Position numbers and translations under genes: made by a program. From Sphingobium sp. CECT 9361 (GTDB lineage Bacteria; Pseudomonadota; Alphaproteobacteria; Sphingomonadales; Sphingomonadaceae), in contig NZ_CAKKNC010000017.1 in assembly GCF_918741285.1 (NCBI RefSeq), positions 43,527-107,526 on the forward strand: a stretch of DNA of 64,000 nucleotides, written 5' to 3'. Below the pieces are notes generated by a model. The model was not told the DNA's origin, ran no database searches, and saw only the letters and a list, made by a program, of their open reading frames with translations. Shown here piece after piece: positions 55,906-63,874 of this stretch. The number at the start of each line of letters is the position of its first letter. Position 1 is the first letter of the stretch.

Positions 55906-56667
55906 TCAGCGACCTGTCCAGCGTGGCGTGCGCTTCTCCCTGAAGGCACTCTCGCCTTCACGCGTGTCTTCGAGTTCCAAGATGTGTTTGAACCACGTCA
56001 TCGAAAGCTCGTACAGTTCCTGCTTTCTAGCGGCAGGCTCCACGGCCGCCCGAGCCACCGCCTTTGTGGCCCGGATCGCGGCGGGAGCGGCCCGCAGAAT
56101 GGCCTCTGCATATTTGCGCGCGACATCGAGGCTGGTGCCTGCGGGAGCCACATCGCTTACCAAACCCCAATGTTGCGCCGTTTGCGCGTCCATCATCTCG
56201 CCGGTCAGCAAATACCGCATCGCCACATGCCAAGGCATGCTCACAGGTAACAGATTTGCCCCGCCCCCAAGTGCTGCAAATCCAACGAGTGGCTCCGGCA
56301 GACCAAATTTTGCCTTTTCGTCCGCTATGATCAGGTCGCAAGCGAGGGCAAGCTCAAAGCCGCCGCCCAGAGCCAGGCCGTTCGCCGCGGCGATGATCGG
56401 CTTGTCCATAGTATTCCGGCGCGAAAGCCCTGCCCAGCCCGTCTCCGGCATACCGGCTTCCATGTCGTCGGCAAGATCGTGACCGCTACAGAAGGCGCGA
56501 CCCGCCCCGGTGACGATTGCCACGCGCAGGGAATTGTCGGCCTCATAGAGGTCCCACAGCGCCGCAAGTTCATGACACGCCTTTGCTGTCAGCGCGTTCA
56601 GCTTCTCGGGCTGATTCAAAGTGATCGTCAGGATGTGACCATCACGATCGGAGTCGATCATTGACAT
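55906..56667 (-). CDS. Enoyl-CoA hydratase/isomerase family protein (1)
   Basis: A 253-residue crotonase-fold enzyme. The oxyanion-hole segments are A-F-C-S-G-H-D-L-A and A-N-G-L-A-L-G-G-G-F-E-L-A-L-A-C-D. The catalytic glutamates of true hydratases are not obvious: the segment after F-G-L-P-E-P-L-V-G holds one glutamate. The reaction could be hydration, isomerisation or C-C cleavage. ATG at 56667 follows an AAAGGA site; the longer open frame lacks character. Confidence 0.87.
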   Translation of the reverse strand: MSMIDSDRDGHILTITLNQPEKLNALTAKACHELAALWDLYEADNSLRVAIVTGAGRAFCSGHDLADDMEAGMPETGWAGLSRRNTMDKPIIAAANGLALGGGFELALACDLIIADEKAKFGLPEPLVGFAALGGGANLLPVSMPWHVAMRYLLTGEMMDAQTAQHWGLVSDVAPAGTSLDVARKYAEAILRAAPAAIRATKAVARAAVEPAARKQELYELSMTWFKHILELEDTREGESAFREKRTPRWTGR

Positions 56668-56743
56668 AGGGCGTTGTCCTTTATGGAAGCTCTCCGTCAA
56701 ATGACCGCGGGTCGGACATCTTCGGAATCGCTTGGAATTGCAT

Positions 56744-57127
56744 TCAGCGCCGAACGTTCGATAACATCCCAAGCGTTGAGGCATGGTGCATGCCTATCCG
56801 CCACACGCCGCCGTCTTCGACGAAAGTTAAGGTAATGCGTACTGTCAGCAAGGTTGCGCCGATCGAAAAATGGACCATGCCGGCAACCGCCGCAGTCGTG
56901 ACCGACAACCGTACAAGGACAAGATCGTCAAATCTGGCACTGGCCGACCCTTCTGCAGGCAGTGCAGCGAAGTAGTCCCGGATGGCGTCCCGTCCTGACA
57001 GTAAGCTGTCGCTCGATCCATAGAGCACAGCATCCTCGCGATAGAGCGCCGCCAGTGCATTGCAGTCGCGTTTGGCAAAGTGATCGGACCAGGTCGATAG
57101 GACGTCCAGCGGCCCCGATGATGTCAT
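56744..57127 (-). CDS. SnoaL/NTF2-like domain protein
   Basis: A small alpha+beta protein of the SnoaL/nuclear transport factor 2 fold (127 residues from the ATG at 57127; starts at 57169 and 57199 are also open). Fold traits are W-S-D-H-F-A-K-R-D-C-N-A-L-A-A-L-Y-R-E-D-A-V-L near the N terminus, G-R-D-A-I-R-D-Y-F, and the C-terminal F-V-E-D-G-G-V-W-R-I-G-M-H-H. Such proteins are isomerases, hydratases or ligand binders; the reaction cannot be told. Confidence 0.72.
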   Translation of the reverse strand: MTSSGPLDVLSTWSDHFAKRDCNALAALYREDAVLYGSSDSLLSGRDAIRDYFAALPAEGSASARFDDLVLVRLSVTTAAVAGMVHFSIGATLLTVRITLTFVEDGGVWRIGMHHASTLGMLSNVRR

Positions 57128-57383
57128 TGTTGCGTGACCAATTCCAAGCCAAGGAGAGACGTTCCCAAGCATCAGAAATGATGATGACCCATGAGTCAAC
57201 GATAAAGCGTGAGATGCTGCGATGGGCTATCGGAGTGACGCCGACATGTTATTGGGCGCAGTCCCAACTCTCTTTTGGTCTCCATCCAGTTTGCTTAAGC
57301 GAAGCATGCCGTTGCCGAAACAACGCGAGGAAGTCCTTAGACTAAGCTTGCGGTAATTTGAGGGCGGATCGGGTGAACCGCAA

Positions 57384-58187
57384 TCACATCGGATTGACGA
57401 TGGGTGCCACAGCCGCGCCGAGCTCCGCTGCGGACCGCTGTAGCATCGGTACAAACCGGCGCATCCGCGCGAGAGATCCGCCCCCCCCGTCTTTAAGGAC
57501 CACCGTGCCGATTGCGGCCACCGGAGGGAAGTCTGCGTTAGGCACTACGACGGCAACCGATTGGGCATGTGCCGTCCAACCGCTGAACGAGTATGCGCAA
57601 CCTTCTTCAGCGATTGTTTCCATTTCCTTTAAGAGGTCTGCACGCTGGTTCGCATCGAATGAATTGAGCCGCGTCAAACTCTCGTTCACCAGCTCAGCGC
57701 AATTAGGCTGGTGCGCAAGCAAGGCCTTTCCGCTCGCGGTGTAGACCGCGGGCACACGAAGTCCGGAGCGCGCAGCCGTGGAGAAGCGAACCACAGGGTC
57801 GATCTTATCGACATACAGGATATCGCTGCCGTGCAAGATCGACAAGAATACGACCTCGCCCGTCTCGGCGTTTAGATTACGCAACACGGGATGTGCCGCA
57901 CGTCTGAGGCGGCTCCGCTCTGCGATCACCGAACCCTGTTCCCACAACTTCAACGTTGCAAGATATCGACGCGTACGAGGCTCTTGAGCTACATAGCCCG
58001 TCGCGGCCAGCGTCTTGAGCAGGCGGTGCATGTTGCTTCGCCCGATCCCTAGGATATCGCTCAGCGCAGAGACGCCCAATGGCTCGCTAGCCTCAGCCAA
58101 GCATTCCAGAATACGCAGTCCCTTGACTAACGTCGTATCGAGCCGTTCCGACGCGCCTTTTTCGTCACCCTGTTCGCCCTGACCCAT
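57384..58187 (-). CDS. IclR family transcriptional regulator (2)
   Basis: A 267-residue regulator with an N-terminal winged HTH (V-S-A-L-S-D-I-L-G-I-G-R-S-N-M-H-R-L-L-K-T-L) and an IclR effector domain with A-S-G-K-A-L-L-A-H-Q. ATG at 58187 has an AAGGAG eight bases upstream, preferred over the start of the open frame at 58226. It sits among the catabolic genes on the same strand and probably governs them. A run of eight C interrupts neither domain. Confidence 0.87.
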   Translation of the reverse strand: MGQGEQGDEKGASERLDTTLVKGLRILECLAEASEPLGVSALSDILGIGRSNMHRLLKTLAATGYVAQEPRTRRYLATLKLWEQGSVIAERSRLRRAAHPVLRNLNAETGEVVFLSILHGSDILYVDKIDPVVRFSTAARSGLRVPAVYTASGKALLAHQPNCAELVNESLTRLNSFDANQRADLLKEMETIAEEGCAYSFSGWTAHAQSVAVVVPNADFPPVAAIGTVVLKDGGGGSLARMRRFVPMLQRSAAELGAAVAPIVNPM

Positions 58188-58521
58188 TATGCAATCTCCT
58201 TGACTGTGCACAAGGACATACTCCAATGAAAGTCAATATGCGTCCAATTGCCGTCGGTCTGACCTTCCCCCTTCAGACAAGCGGCGCATGGTTACAGCCG
58301 TTCTTGAGCATTCGCGAACATTTTCGAATACGCTTGTCGTGTCGGTCAGCAATTATCCCCTCCATTGCAGCCTGCACGACTACGTTCCACGCGGTGCCGC
58401 CCAAGTACTTCGTTCGTGCCGAAGCGCATTTCCTGAATGGCCGCAGCATAGTCACGTCAATTATCGGAACGGCAGGCGTCTGGAGGGAAGAAGGCCGCAA
58501 TGAGTGGTGCGGTGTCGCACC
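58188..58521. other. 334-nt gap upstream of IclR (2)
   Basis: No frame in it has gene character. It should contain the promoter of the IclR gene and the 3' end of the DUF35 transcript. Short palindromic bits such as ttcgcgaa near 58,313 are visible, but I cannot assign an operator. Confidence 0.35.
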
Positions 58522-58944
58522 CTACACTGCGACCGCAGGCTTGAAGCGGGGAATCGCGATCCCATCGTCGACCTCAATCTTGAGTTCCAGCGGCTGGTCA
58601 ATCTCCAGCGCCTCAGGATCAGCCACATCAACGATATTGCTGGCGAACCGAGGGCCTTCTTCCAATACTACGATGCCAACCGTGTAGGGGACGCGACTCT
58701 TGTAAGCCTCGCCGTAAGGACGGTAATAGACGACCCAGGAATAAAGCGTTGCCCGCCCCGAAGCTTCTTCCCAAACCAAGTCCGGCTTCAAGCATCGCGG
58801 GCATTCCTCACGCCCTGGAAGAAAGGCGTGATTGCAATTTTGGCAGCGCTGAAACACCAGCTTGCCGTCCTTGGCGGCATCCCAAAATGGACGTTGGACC
58901 GGACCGTCGTCCGGTAGCGGCAGCAGTGAAGGATCCCGATCCAT
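58522..58944 (-). CDS. Zinc-ribbon OB-fold protein (DUF35 family)
   Basis: A 140-residue acyl-CoA-associated protein. A rubredoxin-like zinc ribbon uses four cysteines (C-Q-N-C near residue 34 and C-P-R-C about 12 residues later), followed by an OB fold (Y-S-W-V-V-Y-Y-R-P, P-Y-T-V-G-I-V-V-L-E-E-G-P-R). Family members pair with thiolase-like proteins as accessory subunits, and the thiolase gene adjoins it upstream. TTG at 58950 would overlap the thiolase stop; ATG at 58944 is the simpler start. Confidence 0.88.
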   Translation of the reverse strand: MDRDPSLLPLPDDGPVQRPFWDAAKDGKLVFQRCQNCNHAFLPGREECPRCLKPDLVWEEASGRATLYSWVVYYRPYGEAYKSRVPYTVGIVVLEEGPRFASNIVDVADPEALEIDQPLELKIEVDDGIAIPRFKPAVAV

Positions 58945-58946
58945 GG

Positions 58947-60071
58947 TCAACGACCGATGATCAGCGTTCCGTGCGTTTGCATGATCCCTCCCTGTGTGCT
59001 GATGATACTGTTTCTGACATTTTTAACCTGATTTGCTGCGGTGCCACGCACTTGGCGGATTCCCTCCAAAACCATCTGCATGCCTGGCATGCCTGTTTCC
59101 GAGAGCAGTCCGCCTGCGGTGTTCATGGGGATCTCGCCGTCCAGGCCAATTGCACCCTCTTCGACATAGCGCCCGCCATGGCCCTTCGCGCAAAAGCCGT
59201 AATCTTCGAGTGTGATGATCGGCACGATCGAAAAGCAGTCATAGAGCTGAGCCGTATCCATATCCCGCGGTCCGAGGCCGGCCATCTGAAACGCCATCGC
59301 CGCCGATGTCGCGGCCATAGTTGTGGTCAGATCATTCCGCAGTTCGACGTTCCAGCTTTCTTGGCCGGCGCCGAAGCCAAGGATCGGAACCGGATCAGGA
59401 ACCCCGAGTTGCTTGGCGCGCTCCGCACTCATAAGCACCAAAGCGGCACCGCCGTCGCTGACCAGAGCGAAGTCGTCGCGTCGGAACGGCGAGATCAGGA
59501 ATGGCTTTTCCAAATACTCATCAATGTCCAGAGGCACACGGAGCTGCGCATTTGGGTTTGTAGTTCCGTTGCGCCGCCCATTCACGGGAATGGCACCCAA
59601 CTGGCGTTCTGTTGTGCCAAATTGTTTCATGTGGCGCCGCGCAACCATCGCGTAGCTCGCCGCTGCAGCCACATAACCGAACGTGGCCGTATCGCCGAGC
59701 GCAGCGCTATACGATGCCGCACTGAAGGACTTCGGATTATCGGAGAAAGTGACGACCGCAACATCGCACAAGCCAGCCTCGATCAAAAAGCTCGCATAGG
59801 AAATACAGCCGGTGACCGCTCCGCCGCCCTGATCCCAAGCCATGCCGAATTTAGGCTTAAGGCCCATTGCTTCGGCCACTTTCTGCCCGGTCATCATGCC
59901 TGGAAGGGAAGTCGGCGGCTTAACCAGCAGCGCATCGACAAGATCCTTTTCGATGCCTGCATCCTCAAGCGCGTTACGAACCGCCTCCACTACCAAGGAA
60001 ATGGTCGTGCGGCCCGGAAGGCTGCCAAACTTCGTTTGACCCATACCCGCGATGACGACCTTACCTCGCAT
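58947..60071 (-). CDS. Thiolase-like lipid-transfer protein (SCP-x/Ltp2 type)
   Basis: A 374-residue member of the thiolase superfamily. The usual nucleophile context V-C-x-S-G is replaced by G-A-V-T-G-C-I-S-Y-A. The C-terminal half carries Q-L-Y-D-C-F-S and N-T-A-G-G-L-L-S-E-T-G-M-P-G-M. The latter features occur in lipid-transfer-type thiolases and in Ltp2-type retro-aldolases of steroid side-chain loss, which also work with a DUF35 partner. Thiolysis or aldol cleavage of a CoA ester is expected; which one cannot be read. Confidence 0.85.
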   Translation of the reverse strand: MRGKVVIAGMGQTKFGSLPGRTTISLVVEAVRNALEDAGIEKDLVDALLVKPPTSLPGMMTGQKVAEAMGLKPKFGMAWDQGGGAVTGCISYASFLIEAGLCDVAVVTFSDNPKSFSAASYSAALGDTATFGYVAAAASYAMVARRHMKQFGTTERQLGAIPVNGRRNGTTNPNAQLRVPLDIDEYLEKPFLISPFRRDDFALVSDGGAALVLMSAERAKQLGVPDPVPILGFGAGQESWNVELRNDLTTTMAATSAAMAFQMAGLGPRDMDTAQLYDCFSIVPIITLEDYGFCAKGHGGRYVEEGAIGLDGEIPMNTAGGLLSETGMPGMQMVLEGIRQVRGTAANQVKNVRNSIISTQGGIMQTHGTLIIGR

Positions 60072-60482
60072 CTGTGCCTCGCATAACCTTCTCCTGATAC
60101 TGGTGCCAACGCTTCTGAACTATGGCAGTTCACGCACTCGGACTATTGCTCGGTGATAGCCTCACATAACGGCCCACCCACTCATCCGAGCATGATCTCA
60201 CCGCATGTTTCACAGATACACCGATTCTAAAAATCACTTATACATGTAAATATAATTTCATTAATATAGATTAATACCTAATACTGCAATAAATATCTCG
60301 TTTATATTGAATATATAAATAACAACTATCAATATACACATTTATATAAAAACACGAGTTAACCTAATCTATTTGATAGATACTCTGATCTATCGGAATT
60401 ATTGTAATTATATATTGCCGAGACGCATGGCAATAGCGTGGTCGTACTGAGCACCATGCGCTGCGTTCAGCAACGCCAGCCG
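60072..60482. other. AT-rich intergenic region
   Basis: Of these 411 nt, about 60,215-60,415 is very AT-rich (runs such as taaatataatttcat, tatattgaatatataaa), unlike the rest of the window. It lies upstream of the thiolase gene, after the CoA-transferase B stop. No frame of gene quality, tRNA or hairpin terminator was found. It may be a promoter region, a site for nucleoid-associated silencing proteins, or recently acquired DNA. Confidence 0.6.
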
Positions 60483-61157
60483 TTATGCAGCCGATAGCGC
60501 GATATCGTATTTTGCCGTCGTTTTCGCCGCGACTTCCTCCGCAGTTACGCCGGGTGCCAGTTCTATAAGCCGGAAAGACGAATCGTCGTCGGCACGCTGG
60601 AACACGCACAAGTCGGTGATGATCATGTCGACTACATTCCTGCCGGTCAGCGGCAAGGTGCATTCGGGTATAAGCTTCGGGCTGCCGTCCTTGGACGTGT
60701 GCTCCATGACGACGATGATCTTCTTGACCCCGGCGACGAGATCCATCGCGCCACCCATGCCCTTGATCATCTTGCCCGGGATCATCCAGTTGGCGATGTC
60801 GCCCTTCTCGCTCACCTCCATCGCGCCCAGCACCGTCAGGTCGATATGCCCGCCGCGGATCATGGCGAAACTGTCGGACGAGCTGAAATAGCAGCTGTGC
60901 GGCAACTCGCTGATCGTCTGTTTGCCTGCATTGATAAGGTCCGGGTCCTCGTCGCCCTCAAAGGGGAAAGGACCGATGCCAAGCATACCGTTCTCGGACT
61001 GCAGGGTCACCTCCACCCCATCGGGAATGTGGTTTGCGACGAGGGTAGGAATGCCAATGCCCAAGTTTACGTAAAATCCATCGCGCAACTCCTTTGCAGC
61101 GCGCGCAGCCATCTCATCCCGGGTCCAGCCTTTCGTCCGGTCGTCATGTTTGGTCAT
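60483..61157 (-). CDS. 3-oxoacid CoA-transferase subunit B
   Basis: The 224-residue beta subunit of a SCOT-type transferase, moving CoA from succinyl-CoA (or another donor) to a 3-oxoacid. The catalytic glutamate is in Q-S-E-N-G-M-L-G at about residue 54; [12 protein letters not shown] and T-L-P-L-T-G are also typical. Its ATG overlaps the stop of subunit A as TGATG. Acetoacetate, 3-oxoadipate or a larger acid are possible substrates. Confidence 0.92.
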   Translation of the reverse strand: MTKHDDRTKGWTRDEMAARAAKELRDGFYVNLGIGIPTLVANHIPDGVEVTLQSENGMLGIGPFPFEGDEDPDLINAGKQTISELPHSCYFSSSDSFAMIRGGHIDLTVLGAMEVSEKGDIANWMIPGKMIKGMGGAMDLVAGVKKIIVVMEHTSKDGSPKLIPECTLPLTGRNVVDMIITDLCVFQRADDDSSFRLIELAPGVTAEEVAAKTTAKYDIALSAA

Positions 61158-61864
61158 CAGGCCGCCTCCCTCTGGCGAACGGTACGAAATTCGATCTTCT
61201 TGTCATTGGACGCGCCGACAATCATGCGTTTCACATATATACCAGGAAGGTGGATACTGTCAGGGTCGAGGCTACCTGCGGGAACCACTTCCTCGACTTC
61301 GGCGATGCAGATCTTCGCTGCAGTCGCCATTGGCTGATTGAAGTTGCGTGCGGTCTTTCGAAAAATGACATTACCGGTTTCGTCGGCCTTCCATCCTTTA
61401 ATGATGGCAAGATCGGCAAAGATGCCACGCTCCAAAATATATTCCTGTCCGTCGAAAACCTTGACCTCTTTGCCATCCGCAACCTGTGTGCCTACGCCAG
61501 TTTTGGTATAGAATCCCGGTATGCCGGCTCCGCCTGCGCGGCAGCGCTCCGCCAATGTGCCTTGAGGACAGAATTCCACTTCCAGTTCGCCCGAAAGATA
61601 TTGGCGTTCGAACTCCTTGTTCTCACCAACATAGGAACTGATCATCTTCTTCACCTGGCGGCTGCGGAGCAGCTTCCCCAACCCTTCACCATCGATACCG
61701 GCATTGTTGGACGCGATGACGAGATCCTTCACCCCGGAGTCCCGGATGGCATCGATCAGCCCCTCCGCGATGCCACAGAGCCCGAAGCCCCCGGCACAAA
61801 TCTGCATTCCGTCGAACAACAGCCCTTCCAGCGCCGTGGCGGCATCAGGGTAAAGTTTATTCAT
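61157..61864 (-). CDS. 3-oxoacid CoA-transferase subunit A
   Basis: The 235-residue alpha subunit, with the CoA-binding glycine-rich stretch A-G-G-F-G-L-C-G-I at about residues 24-32, [14 protein letters not shown] and [20 protein letters not shown]. It forms an overlapping pair with subunit B. The sequence resembles ScoA/AtoD-type subunits, so acetoacetate or a related 3-oxoacid is the likely acceptor. Confidence 0.92.
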   Translation of the reverse strand: MNKLYPDAATALEGLLFDGMQICAGGFGLCGIAEGLIDAIRDSGVKDLVIASNNAGIDGEGLGKLLRSRQVKKMISSYVGENKEFERQYLSGELEVEFCPQGTLAERCRAGGAGIPGFYTKTGVGTQVADGKEVKVFDGQEYILERGIFADLAIIKGWKADETGNVIFRKTARNFNQPMATAAKICIAEVEEVVPAGSLDPDSIHLPGIYVKRMIVGASNDKKIEFRTVRQREAA

Positions 61865-62019
61865 GGCATATCCTCTTCAATCGGACCGACCGGCGATCAC
61901 ATCGACGTTGCGCCGGACTTGTCCTTGCCTGGATCGTCACCTGACCGTCGCCTGTCGTTGTGAAACGACATGATACTTGGCAGGACGGTGCTCTGCGGCG
62001 AGGCAAATCTCTGCAACCT

Positions 62020-62802
62020 TCACTTCCCCTGAAAGTTGGGCTTGCGCTTCTCGGCAAATGCCTTGGGTCCTTCTACGGCATCTTCCGTGTTGAACAGGTA
62101 GGACACGAACGATTGTTCGAAGCGAAGTCCAAGCGACAAGGGCAGGTCCATCGACCGCAATGCCAACTCCTTCGCCGCTTGTACGGCTAGTGGTGCGTTG
62201 GCTGCGACCCTTTCGGCATATTCCATGGCCTTTGGCAGAACATCCTGCCAGGTTGGGACAACCTCGTTGATGAGCCCCCAGCGTTCGGCCTCATGTGCGG
62301 TTATCGTGTCCCCCGTGAGCAGCAGCCGCATGGCCACGGCATACGGCAATTGCTTAATAAGGCGTTGGGTCCCGCCGTTAGCAGGCACGCCGCCACGCTT
62401 TACCTCCGCCACGTTGAATGTTGCGCTTTCGCAGGCAATGCGCATGTCGGTCGCCAGCATCAACGTGACCCCGCCGCCCAGACAGTAGCCGTTAATCGCG
62501 GAAATGACTGGCTTCCAAACTTCCAGGCCGCGATTGAGGAGCATGTCGTTCTGAGTCTTGAAGAACTTGGAAGCTGGCGCTCTTTGCGTCCAGACGGCCG
62601 ACTTCAGGTCAGCGCCGACGGTGAATGACCGGTCTCCGGCACCAGTCACTACGGCAACGCGAACATCATCATCGTCACGAACACGGGACCAAGCGTTCGT
62701 CAAACCTTCGTAATGCTCGGGGTCCATTGCGTTCATCCGCTCAGGACGATTGATCGTGATAAGGGCAACACCTTCTTTACTGAGCGAAAAGTCGATCGAC
62801 AT
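62020..62802 (-). CDS. Enoyl-CoA hydratase/isomerase family protein (2)
   Basis: A 260-residue crotonase-fold enzyme. The oxyanion-hole segments are F-T-V-G-A-D-L-K and I-N-G-Y-C-L-G-G-G-V-T-L-M-L-A-T-D, and the second acidic position appears in A-E-V-K-R-G-G-V-P-A. It differs clearly from the enzyme at 55.9 kb, so the two probably act at different steps. A 155-nt gap separates it from the CoA-transferase A gene downstream on the same strand. Confidence 0.88.
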   Translation of the reverse strand: MSIDFSLSKEGVALITINRPERMNAMDPEHYEGLTNAWSRVRDDDDVRVAVVTGAGDRSFTVGADLKSAVWTQRAPASKFFKTQNDMLLNRGLEVWKPVISAINGYCLGGGVTLMLATDMRIACESATFNVAEVKRGGVPANGGTQRLIKQLPYAVAMRLLLTGDTITAHEAERWGLINEVVPTWQDVLPKAMEYAERVAANAPLAVQAAKELALRSMDLPLSLGLRFEQSFVSYLFNTEDAVEGPKAFAEKRKPNFQGK

Positions 62803-62980
62803 GGATTTCCTCCTTAGTGGAATGTCATTCTGAATAATAGAACATTTCTAATTGGCCAAGCGAAATGTGCCGTCCCTGCGGCTTGCTCGGTGCCAATGTG
62901 CAAAACAACACAACTGCGTTAAGGCACCTGCCAGACTGTCGCTTCAACAACGCCCGGGCTGATCGATCATTATATTGCCT

Positions 62981-63574
62981 CTAAGGTTCGCTGCGTTCGT
63001 CGACCGACTTGTCAGCAAATTGAGGAAAGTGTTCGCTCACGCCCGGACCATCAGTGCGCCAGCCATAACAGCGGTCTAGGAAACCAGGGCGATCGCCACT
63101 CGCCTTTACATGATCCAACTCGCCGCCCCCCTCCGGGTTTTTCCCCCAGCCCATAGTCTGATAAAATGTTGTGGCTGCTGGAACCAGGAGGTCCATGAGA
63201 TGCGTGCAGGCATGCCGATGGCCGATTCGAGCACGCGCCTCCTTCTGCCAACCGGAAACAAAGCGAACGCCGATGAGTTCATGCAGGTATTCACGGGCGT
63301 CCTGACACGCAAGCATTGGGGTCGTGGCCATCTCCGATTCGATTGCCGTGATTGTTAGCTGGTCATCGACGGTAACCCGAAGCTTCATGTCATGCACGGC
63401 GGCACCGGCCTTCTGAGAGCCGCGAGTGATCTGCACGAAATCGATGCATTTCGTGTCACGCAGACTCGCCTCGACCTCCCATTGACCATCAGCGCGCAGG
63501 TAGCCGTCGCAACGCACTGATCGCTGATGCAACATCTTGCGCGGCGCCACTGGGGGAAACTGCGTCGGTTCCAT
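62981..63574 (-). CDS. DUF2889 domain protein
   Basis: About 197 residues of a conserved family with no assigned function. Recognisable are R-S-V-R-C-D-G-Y, the D-G-Q-W-E-V-E-A-S-L-R-D strand, H-D-M-K-L-R-V-T-V-D and the C-terminal C-T-H-L-M-D-L-L-x-x-A-A-T-T-F-Y-Q-T. In databases it tends to accompany catabolic CoA genes (from memory). ATG at 63574 lies six bases after an AAAGGA; ATG at 63580 touches it. Confidence 0.8.
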   Translation of the reverse strand: MEPTQFPPVAPRKMLHQRSVRCDGYLRADGQWEVEASLRDTKCIDFVQITRGSQKAGAAVHDMKLRVTVDDQLTITAIESEMATTPMLACQDAREYLHELIGVRFVSGWQKEARARIGHRHACTHLMDLLVPAATTFYQTMGWGKNPEGGGELDHVKASGDRPGFLDRCYGWRTDGPGVSEHFPQFADKSVDERSEP

Positions 63575-63874
63575 CGTCATTCCTTTAACTTCTAGTACCG
63601 GCCCGCACAGCTATCTCGTTGCAGAAAAAGCCAGAATTGAGGCGATACCCGCGGCAACCTGATGAGCCATCGCGTGCGAAAAGTCGCGTCAGTCACCGGA
63701 TGGGCGAGGGAGCAGCTATCTGCGCTCTCAGTTTTATCAGCCCTGCCCCGCTTACCCAAGCTTCTGAAGCATTCTGGAACGCCCGTCACCGGAACAAATG
63801 CCGATGACGGGGCCCCAGCTTATTCGTGCCTTGGCTACCTGTTGCCCGTTGTCTGCGCACGGGCAGCCAAAACA
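63575..63874. other. 300-nt gap with no recognisable gene
   Basis: Between the DUF2889 start and the BKACE stop. Short frames on both strands lack ribosome binding sites and family features. Probably the promoter region for the minus-strand genes to the left, or a 3' untranslated region. Confidence 0.4.

Noticed and set aside
58749..60086. A 445-codon open frame antisense to the thiolase-like gene
   Set aside because: The thiolase-like protein and its DUF35 partner are clear on the minus strand; no independent evidence for the other.
62818..62850. Imperfect palindrome before the second enoyl-CoA hydratase gene as an IclR operator
   Set aside because: The arms gaatgt and acattt match poorly, and nothing similar is seen before the other operons, so I cannot support a regulatory site.
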